Notes: generated by a model not told the origin, from the sequence alone. Positions 1 to 15,523 are shown, counted from the first letter of the stretch. The stretch: DNA of 64,000 bases from Cornus controversa (GCA_026545225.1 CM048846.1:86197270-86261269); one strand, 5' to 3'. Program-made: numbers and translations.

Positions 1-430
1 ATTTTCACCTCCTTGGATATGTAAGCAGTTAACATACCTTTCCTTTTCTTTTCCTTGCAAGTTGATAATTTAAGGTTAAACTGAAGATGATAATTGAGAA
101 TTATATAATGAAATGTTTCAGGCATGGGAGTTGTGGAATGCTGGCAGAGGAATGGGGTTGATGGACCCAACATTGGGTAATCCTTCTTCTACGTCTACAT
201 TGTTGAGATACATTAACATAGGGCTTCTCTGTGTTCAAGGAAATCCAAATGATCGACCTACAATGTCTGATGTTGTCTCAATGCTTAGCAATGAATCTGT
301 ACTTCTACCAACACCCAAGGAACCTGCATTTTCTACCTGTCGGCCTGTGGTGAACACAAATGCATCACTTAACAATGCTGAAAACTATTCAGTAAATACT
401 GTAACAATTTCAGTGATCGACGCCAGATAA
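1..430 (+). CDS. G-type lectin S-receptor-like kinase, last two exons (gene 5' end outside window)
   Basis: The C-terminal end of a plant receptor-like Ser/Thr kinase. The window opens inside exon 6 (ends at 20 with the HLLGY codons, then GT). The intron is 21-121 (ends CAG) and exon 7 is 122-430. Exon 7 reads AWELW, then the late kinase-lobe motifs NIGLLCVQ and [11 protein letters not shown], and ends in SVIDAR followed by a stop, the tail typical of SD1-class members. At 309 nt it has the length of gene B's exon 7. No break is visible. It is the only clearly genic kinase piece on the plus strand and lies tail-to-tail with gene A. The first three quarters lie left of position 1, so intactness cannot be judged. 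Confidence 0.9.
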
Positions 431-923
431 TAATTTCATGTTCCAAAACATTTTGTTTCAAATTGAAATTCTAATCTCTTTGATTGTACTCTTAAATTTG
501 ATTTCATGTACTTTATTACTCTTTGATTTTATTTTTTATTTATGTTTTTGGGATGATATGTTGATTCTTTTAACTAGCTATAGTAGCTTAGAAGCAGCTC
601 TGTTTACTTGCTTAGTTGCTTTTAACTTGGGGACAACTTCCCTCAAAAAAAACAAAAGAAGTAAACAAGCTTGGAGACAATTACCACCCCATTTAACCAA
701 GGTCCAGTTACCAAATGCCTAAAAAAGGTAAAATAATTACAATTGTTGCCGCAGGATCAGAACAAACCAAAACGCTCTCCATCTTCATATTTTCTCCTAA
801 AGCCATTCTCCCACATACGGGTACAACTCTCATGTGGTAAGTTGCTGAATTACTATTTGTGTATCTCTGCAATAACTCGGGGACATCTTTGCAATAATAG
901 TGGACATATTTTTCAGGATAATA
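431..923 (+). other. 3' flank of the plus-strand kinase gene, inverted homologue of gene A's 3' flank
   Basis: No gene. The stretch about 600-920 aligns with the reverse complement of the region just downstream of gene A (about 11740-11940), including a shared piece near 890 (TGCAATAATAGTGG). The homology continues on the other side of two inserted elements, to about 2190 and again at 3418-3510. The two genes and several kb of flank therefore derive from one inverted duplication. Confidence 0.65.
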
Positions 924-1934
924 CTTACCTACTCACCGGTGAGTAGGTAAGCTCTCTAGGCTGTTGATGTGTTCTAATAAAAAATGAACACATCAACTTT
1001 AATTACAAAAATTAAAATGTAATAAATAAGGATAATAAATGCGATTGACCCATTTTCATTCAGCTAATTGACTTTATATATTCACCCTTCTCTTTCTTTC
1101 ACGCCTCTCTCCACTATTTTTCTTCCTCTCACCCTCCATGGAATATCATCACTTAAAAGACAACTATAAATAATAGTATATTAATAAACTGTATACACAA
1201 ACACATGTATCGATAGATGTATATATACTATATATTAGTTCTATTTAAGATGTTAAAATTCATGGGGTCCAATCTCCTATACTCTCTATAATGGTTCAAA
1301 GATAAATAGTAGCAAGATTAGGATTTTTCTTTTCTTTTTCAGCAGATATTTAATTTCAATCCAATTCATCGCAACCTCGTTCTTATCTTATCACTTCATT
1401 CTTTTTTTTGTGATCCATGTACTCTCTCAAAACAACTGTTTCTCTCTCTATACATATATATGTATACGTAGGAGCTTTTATATCAAAATAGAGCATGACG
1501 ATCGATGAGAGAGAACAGTGGGACTCCAAATCTCAGAGACAACTACGGGATCTATTCATGGTCATGTTCGATGAGAGAACAGTGGGAGTCCAAATCTCAG
1601 AGACAACTACTTGAAATGAAATTTTAATTCTAATATGAAAACTGAAATCGAAGAGGAAAGAGATCTATTCATGGTCATGTTCTTGGAAGAGTTGAGTTTT
1701 TAACAAATTTTTGTAAACAATAAAAAGAAGAATTCTGCAAACCTAAACTGACGTTTGGTTGCCAAATAAGAGAGAGAAGGGTAAATATAGAACATCAATT
1801 ACCCGAATGAAGTCGGGTCAATCTTATTTATTATCCTTATTCATTACATTTTAAATTTTGTAATTAAAGCTGATGTGTTCATTTTTAATTGGAACACATC
1901 AGAGGGCTTACCTACTCACTGGTGAGTAGGTAAG
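924..1934. mobile_element. about 1-kb long-terminal-inverted-repeat element with palindromic ends
   Basis: Terminal inverted repeats of about 165 bp (about 924-1100 and 1770-1934) match with few differences. Each terminus is itself a 28-bp palindrome: 924-951 (CTTACCTACTCACC and its reverse complement) is perfect, and 1907-1934 has one mismatch at the centre. Just inside is another small hairpin (GATGTGTTC..GAACACATC). The interior has no coding potential but holds a short direct repeat (about 1500-1560 and 1570-1620). The homologous flank of gene A lacks the element. No convincing target duplication is visible, so the superfamily (Mutator-like or foldback) is undecided. It is non-autonomous. 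Confidence 0.7.
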
Positions 1935-2483
1935 TATTGTTCTACTTTTATAAATGTGTTCATGACCAGTGAGTCATGTCCATCTTTTAAGTCAAATATT
2001 CATCAATGTGTCATCAGAATATTCATCAATGTGTCATCAGTGCTTTTAAATTTTCCCCTGAAGTTCAAGCCAAAATAATAATGCTAGTAAATCACTTGAT
2101 CATGCTCATCTTAATGTACAGTTTAGAGAATTCCTCAAATAATTTTTTTTAAAAAAAATTCAAATTTCAAGGATCTTAGTTGGTTAAACACACGCATGAA
2201 TGTTTTCTTAATTTCTCAAAGAGAATCGATTATTCTAATTTTAATTAATATAATTATATTTTGGTGTGAAAAATAAGATTAGTAACTAACATCAAGCTAA
2301 AAGAAAATTTGAAAATTGCATGAGACCTACAAATCAAAGACACAAATACATACAAAAAAAGAGACAACAACTTATGTACGAATGATTAGACATAATTTAC
2401 TATTTTTTATTGGCAAGAAACTCACACACCCATTTGCTCCTATGGGAACTCAAAGCCCAACCTCTCTTACACAAGGAGGTAAA
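1935..2483. other. intergenic, continuation of the kinase 3' flank
   Basis: No gene seen. About 2165-2190 matches, inverted, the piece at 11627-11652 in gene A's flank (GTTTAACCAACTAGG region). The rest is AT-rich and unassigned. Confidence 0.5.
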
Positions 2484-3355
2484 CAGGCAGGTCTTGAGAT
2501 TTTTAAAATTTTTAGAGGCCCTAAGCGAATTTTCAAATGTGAGGCTCTTTATACATAAGGTTTTACACGTGCAAATTTTTTATAAGAGTGTGAAATTTTC
2601 ATTAAATGAGACGATAAACACATAAAATATATTAATGTTGAAAACACAAAAAAAATCCCAGTCTTGGTGCTTTATAAATAGCACGATCTAGTTCACATCA
2701 AAAAATAAAAGGAAATATTCAACACAGTTTAGTTACAAAAATCAAAATTCATCTTCACATCAAAGTAAATGTGATCGTCTTGCATTTTGATCTACAAAAT
2801 TAAAGTGCTCCAATCAAGTCTTAAGTTCACAACTCAAAATTAAGGAACAATAGAACTTGTTTTGATGCCTTTGTTGCCACAATTTAAATGTTGTCAAATC
2901 TCAAATGTCACAATTTGATGTCTAAGTTGTCACAAATGACAAATTAAAACAACAATGAGAGAGAGACTCACTTGCCTGAGATGAGAGATAAGATTGTGAA
3001 ACGGAGTAAGCTTCTCAGTGAGAGAGAGAGCGACCATTGGGCAGTCGCAGCAGCAAAAGAGACAGAGAGTTGAGAGGTAGAGAGTTTAGGATTAGCTCAT
3101 GTCATGTTTTAGAAAATAATGAGCAAACTTTAGTTTAGATCTTAGAATGGAATAGCTAATGGACTAATATAGTGTATGGGCCTTCTAATTGATAAGTTTG
3201 AAGTTGGGATAGAGTAATAATATGAGACTTTAAGCATTGGACTAGAGATAAAAAAAAATGGGCCTATAATTATAACACGTGTATAAATGTAAGGTCTTCC
3301 AAATTTAGAGGCCATTGGCGACTGCCTGAGTCGCCTAGGCTCAAGATCGAACCTG
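2484..3355 (-). mobile_element. hAT-like non-autonomous element, degraded copy
   Basis: Both ends match, in reverse orientation, the ends of the cleaner copy at 55974-56800: a left edge with TTGAGATTTTTAAAATTT then AGAGGCCCTA, and a right edge with GGCGACTGCCTGAG then TCGCCTAGGC. Shared internal blocks include the AGTCTTGGTGCTTTATAAAT region and the TTGCATTTTGATCTACAAAA region. No transposase reading frame is visible. It sits inside the kinase 3' flank homology, so it inserted after the inverted duplication. Confidence 0.65.
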
Positions 3356-3556
3356 GAGGTAGAGAAATTGTATTAAGTTACAACCTTTGGTGGTCAAAGA
3401 TCTATAAATTATATTAAGAATTTAGAAAGTAGCTAGTTGAACACAAATAACCTTTAGGAAAATCCAAGGGGAAGCCATTAGCAAGACTCTCTACTTGGGG
3501 CCACCCAAGGGATTTTTTCAGTAATTGTCTTGTGTATGTGAAATAGAGGGACTGAG

Positions 3557-4450
3557 TGGTATCAGAGCTCTAGATTCGAATACCTTAGGACGAGGTTTGG
3601 ATGTCGAGTTACCATGTGTTAGGAAATTGACAATTGATTTAGAATATGCGTTGAAGAACCTATGAGAGATTTAGCGTCTAAAATTCAAAAAAATAATTCA
3701 AGTCTTTTTGGAATAACATGTATGTATGATTTAAATTTCAGGGACAATTTTTTTAAGAGGGTAGTTTGTGATGACCTGTATATTTTTTTATTTTAATTTT
3801 TTTTGTAATTTTATAAATAAATAAGATGTAGCCATAGATATATATATATATATATGTCTGTGTGTGGGTGTAGGGGGGGGGGATAAATATGTATGGTCAT
3901 GGGTCTTGCTTTATAAATAATTGGTTGTTAGTACGTATTTTATGGAAAGTTAAAGAAATGACTCTACAATTCTTCAGCTCATGTATATATTTATGGCAAG
4001 TTAAAGAAATGACTATACAACTCTTAACTAATGCCTTTTCATTTTTCTAAAGTTAATTCTAGATTTTCAATGATTCTTGAACTGAGTATATATAATAGTG
4101 CACCTACTGGTGTGTGCGATATACATGTCAGGGTCATTTAATTTGTCAAATATGTTTGGGTTAACATTATTTTGGAGAATTGGATTATAATTGCATTGAT
4201 AATCTTATTGTACTTACTTTAATATTTATGGTTGTTTAAATATATATTTTTAAGTTGTTCGTTCTTTTGTATTCGATCTATAGTATATATGAATTTAGAG
4301 TACCTTTTCTACTGGGCGGTTGTGCTCACTCCAATATTTTTAAGGTTTGGTTGAAATCTCGAGTAATGAAGAATTTTTGGAAGTCATGTGATGACGTATT
4401 TACTAACATAGAAAGCTGAAGAGAGTGTTTTCTATATATATTTAATTTTG
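3557..4450. mobile_element. LTR-retrotransposon scrap: primer-binding site and possible LTR start
   Basis: TGGTATCAGAGCTC at 3557-3570 is the sequence complementary to the 3' end of initiator tRNA-Met, used as primer by many plant LTR elements. About 200 bp later a purine-rich AAGAGGGTAG precedes TGTGATGACCTGTAT (about 3768), which looks like a polypurine tract followed by an LTR start. This suggests an element whose interior was lost. The LTR end is not defined. The stretch also holds a short TA run (about 3838-3856) and a G run near 3875. The remainder up to 4560 is unassigned. Confidence 0.35.
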
Positions 4451-5049
4451 TAATTCACGAGAAATACTTCGTTTGTATGTTTAAGACAAGGTTTATATCA
4501 CTAGTTATGTTATTTGAATTTGGAGGGCTTTGTAATTGATAAGGAATATTGGTGAGTAAGCTCAACAGACGGATGAGAAGGAAATAATGAAACTGATTTG
4601 ATCAGGTAGAGACAATCAATTTGATCAGATATTAAAATTTGTCAGGGAGATGAAACAGACGACTAGATAAGAAAACAAAATGCCCGTAGAAGGAGGGAAG
4701 GTGATCCACGCCACTTATGTTGTACCTTATAAACTAGAAGAAGTCAATCGATTAAGGTATGAAAAAGATATAGAGAAATAATTACTCCTCTACACAACGC
4801 CTCTGAAACTAACTTGATCGTCGGAGCCTTACCGGCTGGTACCACACCGAAGCCACAAAGGTGATTTCGTTTTTTTTTTTTTAAGGAAAACGGATTAGAT
4901 TCGAATCAAATAGAGTCAACCTTCATTAGCTAGCGCGTATGTGGAAAAGATAGTTCTCCTAGTAAAAACATAACTCGTCTGTGAGCTGGTTAGGAAGTAG
5001 GAAAGGGAGGCACGTTGTAGGCTCCTGTTCACCGACAAAAGTCCAGGGA

Positions 5050-6480
5050 ACACCCTGGCATCCCAAATGAACAGGAACGCATCGCAACGTTGGAACAACA
5101 AGTTCAAACCTTCCAGCAAAGTTTGGACCAACTAGTCTAACAAAATGAGGCAATACTACAATGCCTCCCTACTCCTGTAGATCCACCACTACCACCTCAA
5201 GATCATCCTAATCGAAATCCTCCAAACCGTGGTCATCCTGACCTGAATCAGTCCAACCAGGATCAACGTGATAGGTTTCCTCGTCATGATCCACAAAATA
5301 GTGAGGATGATGGTGATGCACCGGTAACTACCCTCGTGTTAGAGATGATGCAGTGCATAGTCAAGTAGGAGGCCACCACACCGAACGTAATACTCGAGTC
5401 CATAGCGATGTGTCTGTCCACGTCGGTGATAAAATTGAAGACGTTGCCTATTTTGACTTTCAGGTGCAAGATTTGAAGGCAAAAATTAAGGATATGGCGC
5501 AGGTCATAAAGGGGAAGGGCCCTGCTACAATAGATGACTTGGTACGAAATACTAATATGTCGTTCAGTTCAGCTGTCATAGGATGTCCCTTACCCAATAA
5601 GTTCAAAATGTTAAACCTCGAGAGCTTTGATGGAACCAATGATCCTCTTGATGACTTGGAGACATTTAAGGGGCTTAAGTACCTGCAAGATGTTCTAGAC
5701 GAAATTATGTGTAGAGATTTCCTTACAACATTGAAGGGATGGACTCGAGTTTGGTTCAACAAATTAAGGCCAGGCTCTATCGAAAGTTTTGACGAGTTAA
5801 GCAAATAGTTCATAGAGTATTTCATTGTCGGATAGAGGCTTCGGAGACCGGCAACGTACTTGCTAAATGTGAAGTAGCAAAAGGGAGAATCCTTTTCGGA
5901 TTACATAAGTCGGTTTAACACCGAGATGCTACAAGTGGATGAGGTAGATGATAAGGTCACCCTCACAGCTTTTATGGGCGTACTACAGCCATCTAAGTTT
6001 CTGTTCTCATTGTCAAAAGAGCCCCTTACTAGCATGACGGAGTTATTGGTCAGAGTTTGGAAACACATGAATGTTGAGGATGCTCTAAATGCACTAAGAG
6101 GCAAAGAAGTTAAATATAAGAAGCCAAATAAGAAGAGGCTAGTCCTAAAACCTAATGAGGAGAAGGAGGCGAAGTACAGAAAGTCCTTTATCAATCAAGA
6201 AGATAGATTGATTCAGTAAGACATAAGCCCAGATAGACATGCTAAGTATACCAATTATACTCCCTTGAACACGCTAGTGAAGCAAATTTTCTTACAGATC
6301 TAGAATGACCCATCATTGAAGTGGCCTAAATAGAAGAAAACTGACCCATCAAAAAGATCCCAGGATAAGTACTGTAGGTTCCATCGGGAACATGGACACC
6401 ATAATGAAGATAGTTTTGACCTAAAGGACCATATTGAAAGCCTGATCCGTAGGGATCGTCTATGCAAGTTTATAACACGA
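5050..6480 (+). pseudogene. Tat-type gypsy gag pseudogene
   Basis: Capsid-like gag, broken. The N-terminal part (about 5060-5350) reads as a glutamine-rich coiled segment followed by a proline-rich linker, with an in-frame stop near 5137. After a frameshift near 5350 the retrotransposon gag core follows: ESFDGTNDPLDDLETF, then CRDFLTTLKG and RVWFNKL at 5615-5780, a stop at 5806, then LQVDEVDDKVTLTAFMGVLQ and FLFSLSKEP to about 6220. A basic, lysine-rich tail follows. In intact relatives this is one continuous reading frame that packages the element RNA. Confidence 0.8.
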
Positions 6481-6639
6481 AATAGGAGAACATGTGCTAA
6501 CCCCGCTAGAAGAGGTTGAGATGGTTGCCCCATCGAGCAATAACCTATGGGCGAGATCAGAGTTATTTCAAGGGGGTTCCCTAGTGGTGGAGAATCTTGC
6601 TCAGCTCGGAGGGCACATGCCAGGAGAGTTTGAAACTTT

Positions 6640-7085
6640 TCAGAAGTGTATGAAATTGGAATGGCTACTCCCCCAGTGAAACTATCTCGTTTGGAGGAGC
6701 CCACCATCAGTTTCTCTGAAGACGACGGTAAAGGAGTCCACCAACCCCACGATGATCCTTTGGTGGTCTCCATGGTCATAGCCAACTATACCATCCGGCA
6801 GATACTGATCAATAATGGTAGCTCTACGGATATCTTGTTCTCTGATGCGTTCGACAAAATGAAGATAGGCAGGAAAAAGCTCTTTCCTATGAATTCATCG
6901 CTCATGGGCTTCACAGGTGACAAAGTGTTTCCATTGGGGGTAGTTACTCTTCTAGTAACTACAGGCACCCACTCGAAATAAGTTACTATTATAGTGGATT
7001 TCTTGGTCATAAATTGCCCATCAACATATAATGTCATCATAGTGAGGTCAACTTTGAATGCTATGAAGGCAATCACATTTACTTA
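6640..7085 (+). pseudogene. gypsy aspartic protease region, degraded
   Basis: Reads SFSEDD..GVHQPHDDPLVVSM, then ILINNGSSTDILF where intact relatives have the catalytic D-[ST]-G-[SA]-S: here NNGSS, so the catalytic aspartate has become asparagine. LMGFTGD and FPLGVVTL follow, then a stop at 6979. The order and spacing fit a retroviral-type protease between gag and reverse transcriptase. The loss of the catalytic residue marks it as dead. Confidence 0.75.
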
Positions 7086-7259
7086 CCATATTTTGATGCG
7101 CTTCCTAACCGAACATAGTGTAGGAAAAGTAAGGGGCGATCAAATAACGGCCTAGGACTACTATGTTGCCTCTATCAGAGAAAAAAAATACAAGAAACAC
7201 TGATGATTAAAGGGTTAGATGTAAGGGATGAAAAAATAGCCTACCGAGCCGAACTATCA

Positions 7260-8090
7260 AAGATATGATAGAAGTCAACCTTGGTGGTAGTGCAACCATA
7301 AAGAAAGTAAACATAGGATCTCTACTCCCCTCATATATTAGAGGCAGACTGGTTCATTTCCTTAAAGGGAATCAGGACTTATTTGCATGGTCTCATGATG
7401 AAATGCCAGGCATAGGCCCAGCCGTGATAGAGCACCATCTCAATCTGGATCCTAGTTAGACAGAAGAGGAGAAATTTTACCCCAAAAAGGAACTTAGCTA
7501 TATTAGAAGAGGTAAAAAAGTTGTTGAAGGCCAATTTCATTCAAGAGATGCACTATCCGGAGTGGTTGGCAAATGTGGTTCTAATAAAAAAAAAACTAAT
7601 GGAAAGTGGAGGCTTTGTGTGGACTTCACAGACCTTAACAAGGCCTGCTGAAGGGCAGTTTCCCTTTCCCAAGGATCGATATGCTAGTGGAATGGACAGC
7701 CGGACATGAATTGTTGAGCTATATGGATGCTTGCTCCGAATACAACTAGATCAACATATACAACCTAGATAGAGAGAAAACGGCCTTCATCACCGACAGA
7801 GGCCTCTACTGCTACAAGGTGATGTCTTTTGGGCTGAAAAATGCCAGAGTGACATACCAAAGACTGGTGAATGCGATGCTTAAGCACCAGATTGGACGAA
7901 ACATAGAGCTGTATGTGGTTGACATGTTAGTGAAAAATCTAAAGGTTAAGAATCATTTGGCTGGTCTACAGGAAACATTTCAACTACTCAAAAGACATAA
8001 AATGAAGCTCAATCCCAACAATCGTACCTTTGGTTTCCTCAGATATATGGTGAGCAAAAGAGAATAGAAGCTAATCTAGAGAAAATCAAG
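7260..8090 (+). pseudogene. gypsy reverse transcriptase, degraded
   Basis: Fragments in shifting frames: FLKGNQDLFAWSHDEMPGI (about 7350-7410), the usual lead-in to gypsy RT; EMHYPEWLANVVLIKKK (about 7545-7595); a disrupted GKWRLCVDF-type block (about 7600-7650); then FGLKNARVTYQRLVNAM (about 7822-7880). The YVDD catalytic motif reads YVVDM (about 7912-7926), losing one aspartate. Stops and frameshifts separate all pieces. Confidence 0.8.
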
Positions 8091-8129
8091 GCGGTCCTGC
8101 ATATGAACAACCTAAGGATCAATAAAGAC

Positions 8130-8720
8130 TGGTAGGGAAAATTGTAGCTTTGAGTAGAGTAATATCTCGAGGAACAGATAGGTGTCTACCCTTCTTTCGT
8201 GTGCTCAAATTTTTTTTTAAATGGACACCAAATTGTGAACAGGCATTCAAAGAGTTAAAGGAATATCTCAGCTCTCCCCCATTGTTATCTCGAGCCCTAC
8301 CAGGAGAAGAGTTGTACTTGTATCTCACAGTTTCCATATCAGTGATTAACTCAGCTCTAGTTCGAGAAGAAAGTAGGGTCCAAAGGTCAGTATACTATAC
8401 AAGTCAAGCACTTAGAGGTGTGGAGGAGAGATGTCTTAAGCTAGAGAATTTAGCATTTGCCCTGGTTGTGTCAGCCAGAAAGCTGAGGCCATATTTTCAA
8501 GCTTATACAATCCTGGTATTAACAGATCAACCACTTAGGTACATTCTACATAAACCAGACACTTCAAGCCAATTAATGAAATGGTCGATAGAGCTTGGAG
8601 AGTTTGACATCCATTACAAGCCAATGAATGCAATAAAAGCCCAGGTATTAGCAAACATTGTTGCTAAGTTCACCCCTTTAAAAGAAAAGGTTCAACCCCA
8701 TTTGGCAACAGAGACATAGT
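8130..8720 (+). pseudogene. gypsy RNase H (first domain), longest surviving frame
   Basis: A 189-codon frame carrying the RT connection and RNase H. It shows CEQAFKELKEYLSSPPLLS, VYYTSQALRGVEERC, ALVVSARKLRPYF, VLTDQPLRYIL and MKWSIELGEFDIHY, all typical of plant gypsy elements. It ends at a stop near 8717, just inside a local tandem duplication (8572-9025). In a live element this activity removes the RNA template during reverse transcription. Confidence 0.85.
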
Positions 8721-9025
8721 CAAGTGAATAGATGAGTCAGGAAGCAATCTGGACCTTGTTTGTGGATGGGTCATCTAATGCCCAGTTCAGTGGAATGGTC
8801 GATTAATGAAATTGTCGGTAGAGCTTGGAGAGTTTGACATCCATTACAAGCCAATGAATGCAATAAAGGCCCAGGTATTAGCAAACATTGTTGCTAAGTT
8901 CACCCCTTCAAAAGAAAAGGTTCAACCCCATTTGGCAACAGAGACATAGTCAAGTGAATAGATGAGTCAGGAAGCAATTTGGACCTTGTTTGTGGATAGG
9001 TCATCTAATGCCCAGTTTAGTGGAG
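8572..9025 (+). repeat. 232-bp tandem duplication inside the gypsy element
   Basis: The segment starting TTAATGAAATGGTCG at about 8572 recurs at about 8804 (TTAATGAAATTGTCG). It spans the end of the first RNase H and the start of the second. Few differences separate the copies, so it arose well after the element began decaying. Confidence 0.85.
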
Positions 9026-9400
9026 TAGGGTAAATAATTATTTCTCTAGAGAGAGAAAATTTATAGTACGTGCTTTAGTTTAGTTTCAAATCAACTAATA
9101 ATGAGGCACAATACAAAGCCTTGATTGCAGGGCTAAGGATGGTCCAAAGGCTCTCGAGGTGGAGTAACTCAGAGCTTACACTAATTCCCAATTGATTGTC
9201 GAACAAGTTCAAGCCGAATATAAAGTAAGGGGTGAGAAGATGAAGATCTACTTGCAGAAGGTAGAAAAATTAAAAAGTACCTTCTAAAAATTATCAAACC
9301 ATCAGATTCCACGTGAAGAGAATAGGAACGCAGATGCCCTGGCTAGAATAACCACTACATTAGAACCAGAGGTCAGTAAGACTATACCATTGGAGTACTT
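8745..9400 (+). pseudogene. second (additional) RNase H domain of the Tat-type element
   Basis: WTLFVDGSSNAQFS (about 8750-8793) and its duplicate (about 8981-9025) give the first catalytic aspartate block. NNEAQYKALIAGLRM (about 9097-9145) gives the glutamate helix. Both are characteristic of the extra RNase H between RNase H and integrase in plant Tat elements. Several stops interrupt it. Confidence 0.75.
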
Positions 9401-9599
9401 GGATAGGCCAGGTCTAGCTCAGAGAGAACATATAGAAGTGCAGCAGATAGTGATAAGCATGAAATGAGCTGATCATATCATTAAATGTATCAAAGATGGG
9501 ATATTACCAGATGATAGGGTAAAGACTCAAAAGTTGAAGATTCGGGTAGCTAAATATATACTCATCAAAGGGGTGCTCTACAAGAGGAGTTTGTTTTTA

Positions 9600-10310
9600 C
9601 CCTAATTGTGATGTGTCTCTGATGAGGAGTCCCATTTCATTCTCAAAGAGATACGCGAAAGATTTTGTGGTAACCATGTTGAGGACAGGTCACTGATGCA
9701 TAAGTCCATACAACAAGGATAATACTGGCTTGCCATGTAGAATGATGCAACTGATTTCATTAAGAAGTGTGACAAGTTCCAACGATTCACCAATGTCCCA
9801 AGACAACCTCCAGAGGTGATGACCTTCATGTCAGGGTCGTAGCCTTTCGTACAATGGGGGATGGACCTGATAGGCCCTTTCCCTAAAGGAAAAGGACAGA
9901 CCAAGTATGCTATTATGATGGTGGATTATTTCACTAAATGGGTAGAAGTATAGCCATTGGCCAAAGTCAGTGAGAAAAATGTAAGGAACTTCATTTGGAA
10001 TACAATAATATATCTACAGATTTGGGATACCCAGAGTAATTGTTACCGACAACGTAAAACAGTTTGACAACTCGTAGTTTAAGAATTTTTGCTCCCAGCA
10101 TGGGATCAGAATTCATTTTTCATCAGTAGGACATCCCCAAGCAAATGGGCAAGTGAAAGTCACTAATAGGACGATCCTTTAGATGATCAAGAATAGGCTT
10201 AAGGCTTCAAATGAATTGTAGCCCGAGTAGTTGCCAAATGTACTCTGGGCTTATCGCACTATTATACGGACTTCCACAAGGGAAACTACTTAGCTCAATT
10301 CAGGCGAACT
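9600..10310 (+). pseudogene. gypsy integrase, truncated
   Basis: The zinc-binding lead (ERFCGNH near 9660, then FIKKCDKFQRF near 9755) is followed by the core: WGMDLIGPFPKGKGQ (about 9855-9900) contains the first catalytic aspartate, then MMVDYFTKWVE. A later piece, ANGQVKVTNR (about 10140-10170), is the usual third-acid region. Stops are frequent. The sequence ends after WAYRT (about 10250) without the C-terminal domain. Confidence 0.8.
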
Positions 10311-11094
10311 GATGGCATGTTGGAAACCAAATCAACACAAAATTCAATCTTTAATTTTCTTTTCTATTCTTTACCTCAACTTTCTCAGCAACCAAACGGA
10401 ACAGTGAAACGTTACGGAAAATTAAGCTGCAATTGATTAAAACATGTATCATTGTTTAAAACCTAAACATGAGTTAAGGTCTAACAAGATTCGACCTTAA
10501 TTGAATGGTGCAAAATCTCCAAATTAGGAACTTATTGAGAAACATACGCAATGATCGAATATATATATATATATATAACGATTACAATATTAACGTTACC
10601 ATGAAACTCGGCTTCCGATACAGAAATTGGAAATGGATACAGAAATAAAAAAGATGAGAAATGAAAACGACGACCCTATTTTAGATTGGGCTGCGTCTGG
10701 TTGAAGCTGTCCATGGACTGGCTTGGGCCAACTTTTGTTAAAGATTAAATAGATTGAGCCCAAAACGAGAAAACACATTTTAGAGAACTAACTATTGACG
10801 AGAAATCATACTCTTCCTCTTCTTTATTTTTTATTTTTTTATATAACAGTCTTAAAAATAGTTGTTAAAACTGTCAGTCAAACAAAATTTTAAAATGCTT
10901 TTTTTTTTTAAGTTCTCTAATTAGGAATATAGACCAAGCAGTTTGCTGATGTAAATTTGATGTTTAAAAATAGACATATATCAAATACATACGTAACACC
11001 TAGTGCAGTGTTATTTTTTTCATCTTTCAAAATAGAAGTACATTAACCATTCAAAATAGAAGGGCTAATGTACTTATGTATATAATTATAAAGA

Positions 11095-11257
11095 GTAATG
11101 ATACATGATCAGATTCTCAATTTTGTAATTTTCAAAAGTTATTTGTGTGAGTAGAGTGGTGGACTGTTGGCACATGATATCATGATAATGTCATGAGAGT
11201 CACCACTCAACTCACAAATTCAGAAATAGTTAAATTCAAAAAAAATATCATTATCCA
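11095..11257. mobile_element. small hairpin MITE in gene A's 3' flank
   Basis: About 160 bp, able to fold back on itself: GTGTGAGTAGAGTGGTGGACT pairs with AGTCACCACTCAACTCAC across a short centre, and outer TAATGATA pairs with TATCATTA. The same structure with diverged loops is at 58105-58270, so it predates the segmental duplication. No target duplication was identified. Confidence 0.5.
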
Positions 11258-12170
11258 ATTAGTGTCGGCTTTCTTAGAGCATCCCATAGTTTACTAATGA
11301 GATATATAGGCCCTTGTTTCACATGCACCTTATGAAAGAAAAAAAATCTAGAGTGCCCCCAAGGAGAGAGTCTTGCCATTAGACTATCCCATTGAATTTT
11401 ATTGGTGTTGAAGGAACTACTTTCTAAATTCTTAATTGTAATTTATAGCTTTCATATACTCGCACATAATTAGTTGTCTCTTTTTCTTTATATATTTGTG
11501 TGTCTTTTTTATTTGTAGCTCTCTTATGATTTTCAAAATTTCTTCGAGATAAATTAGATACTCTTTCTTGCTGCTAGTTATTTATCTTATTTTTCATACC
11601 TACATATAATTATATTACCATGTAATTTGGTTTAACCAACTAGGATCCTTGAAAAATAAGTTGAACATCAAAGAGAAAACATTGTGAGCAGTTTTCTACA
11701 AAAGAAATAATATGAAATAGTTGTCACTAGTCTTGAACACATTAGTAAAAATATGTACCACTATTATTGCAAAAAGATATACATGAGAGAATGATTTGAG
11801 GAGAAAATATGAAGATGGAGGGCATTTTGGATAGTTTTGAGTCTGTGGCAACAATTTTGGTAATTGGACCTTGGTTAAATGGGTTTTGGTAATTGTCCCC
11901 AAGTTAAAAGCAAGTAAACTGTCTAGTTTCAAAGACTCCCAAATCAAACAAATCCTAGAGATGCTTGTAAGCTAGTAAAGCTAGTTAAAATAATCAATAT
12001 ATCACCCAAAATAAATAAATAAGAAGAAAAGAACATAAATAAATCATAAAGCAAATAAAGTATATCAAATCTAAGAATACAATCAAAGAGATTAGAGTTT
12101 CAGTTTGAAACAAAATGTCTTAGAGAATGAAATTTTTATCTAGCATCAATTACTGAAAGTGTTACAGTAT

Positions 12171-15523
<3,353 letters not shown>

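Larger units (their letters stand above)
4560..10330 (+). mobile_element. degenerate Ty3/gypsy retrotransposon, Tat-type, 3' end missing
   Basis: Order on the plus strand: LTR-like end, gag, protease, reverse transcriptase, RNase H, a second RNase H, integrase. That order with an extra RNase H before integrase is the hallmark of the plant Tat lineage. The putative 5' LTR end (about 4690-4900) carries the ACTTGATCGTCGGAG..ACCGGCTGG signature that I know from Tat LTRs. All reading frames are broken by stops and frameshifts. The element stops abruptly about 10310-10340, still inside integrase, where the duplicated kinase flank begins; no 3' LTR is present. It cannot be autonomous. Confidence 0.85.

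Noticed and set aside
6300..6785. 161-codon minus-strand frame
   Set aside because: It is antisense to the gypsy gag/protease region, whose plus-strand frames have clear family motifs.
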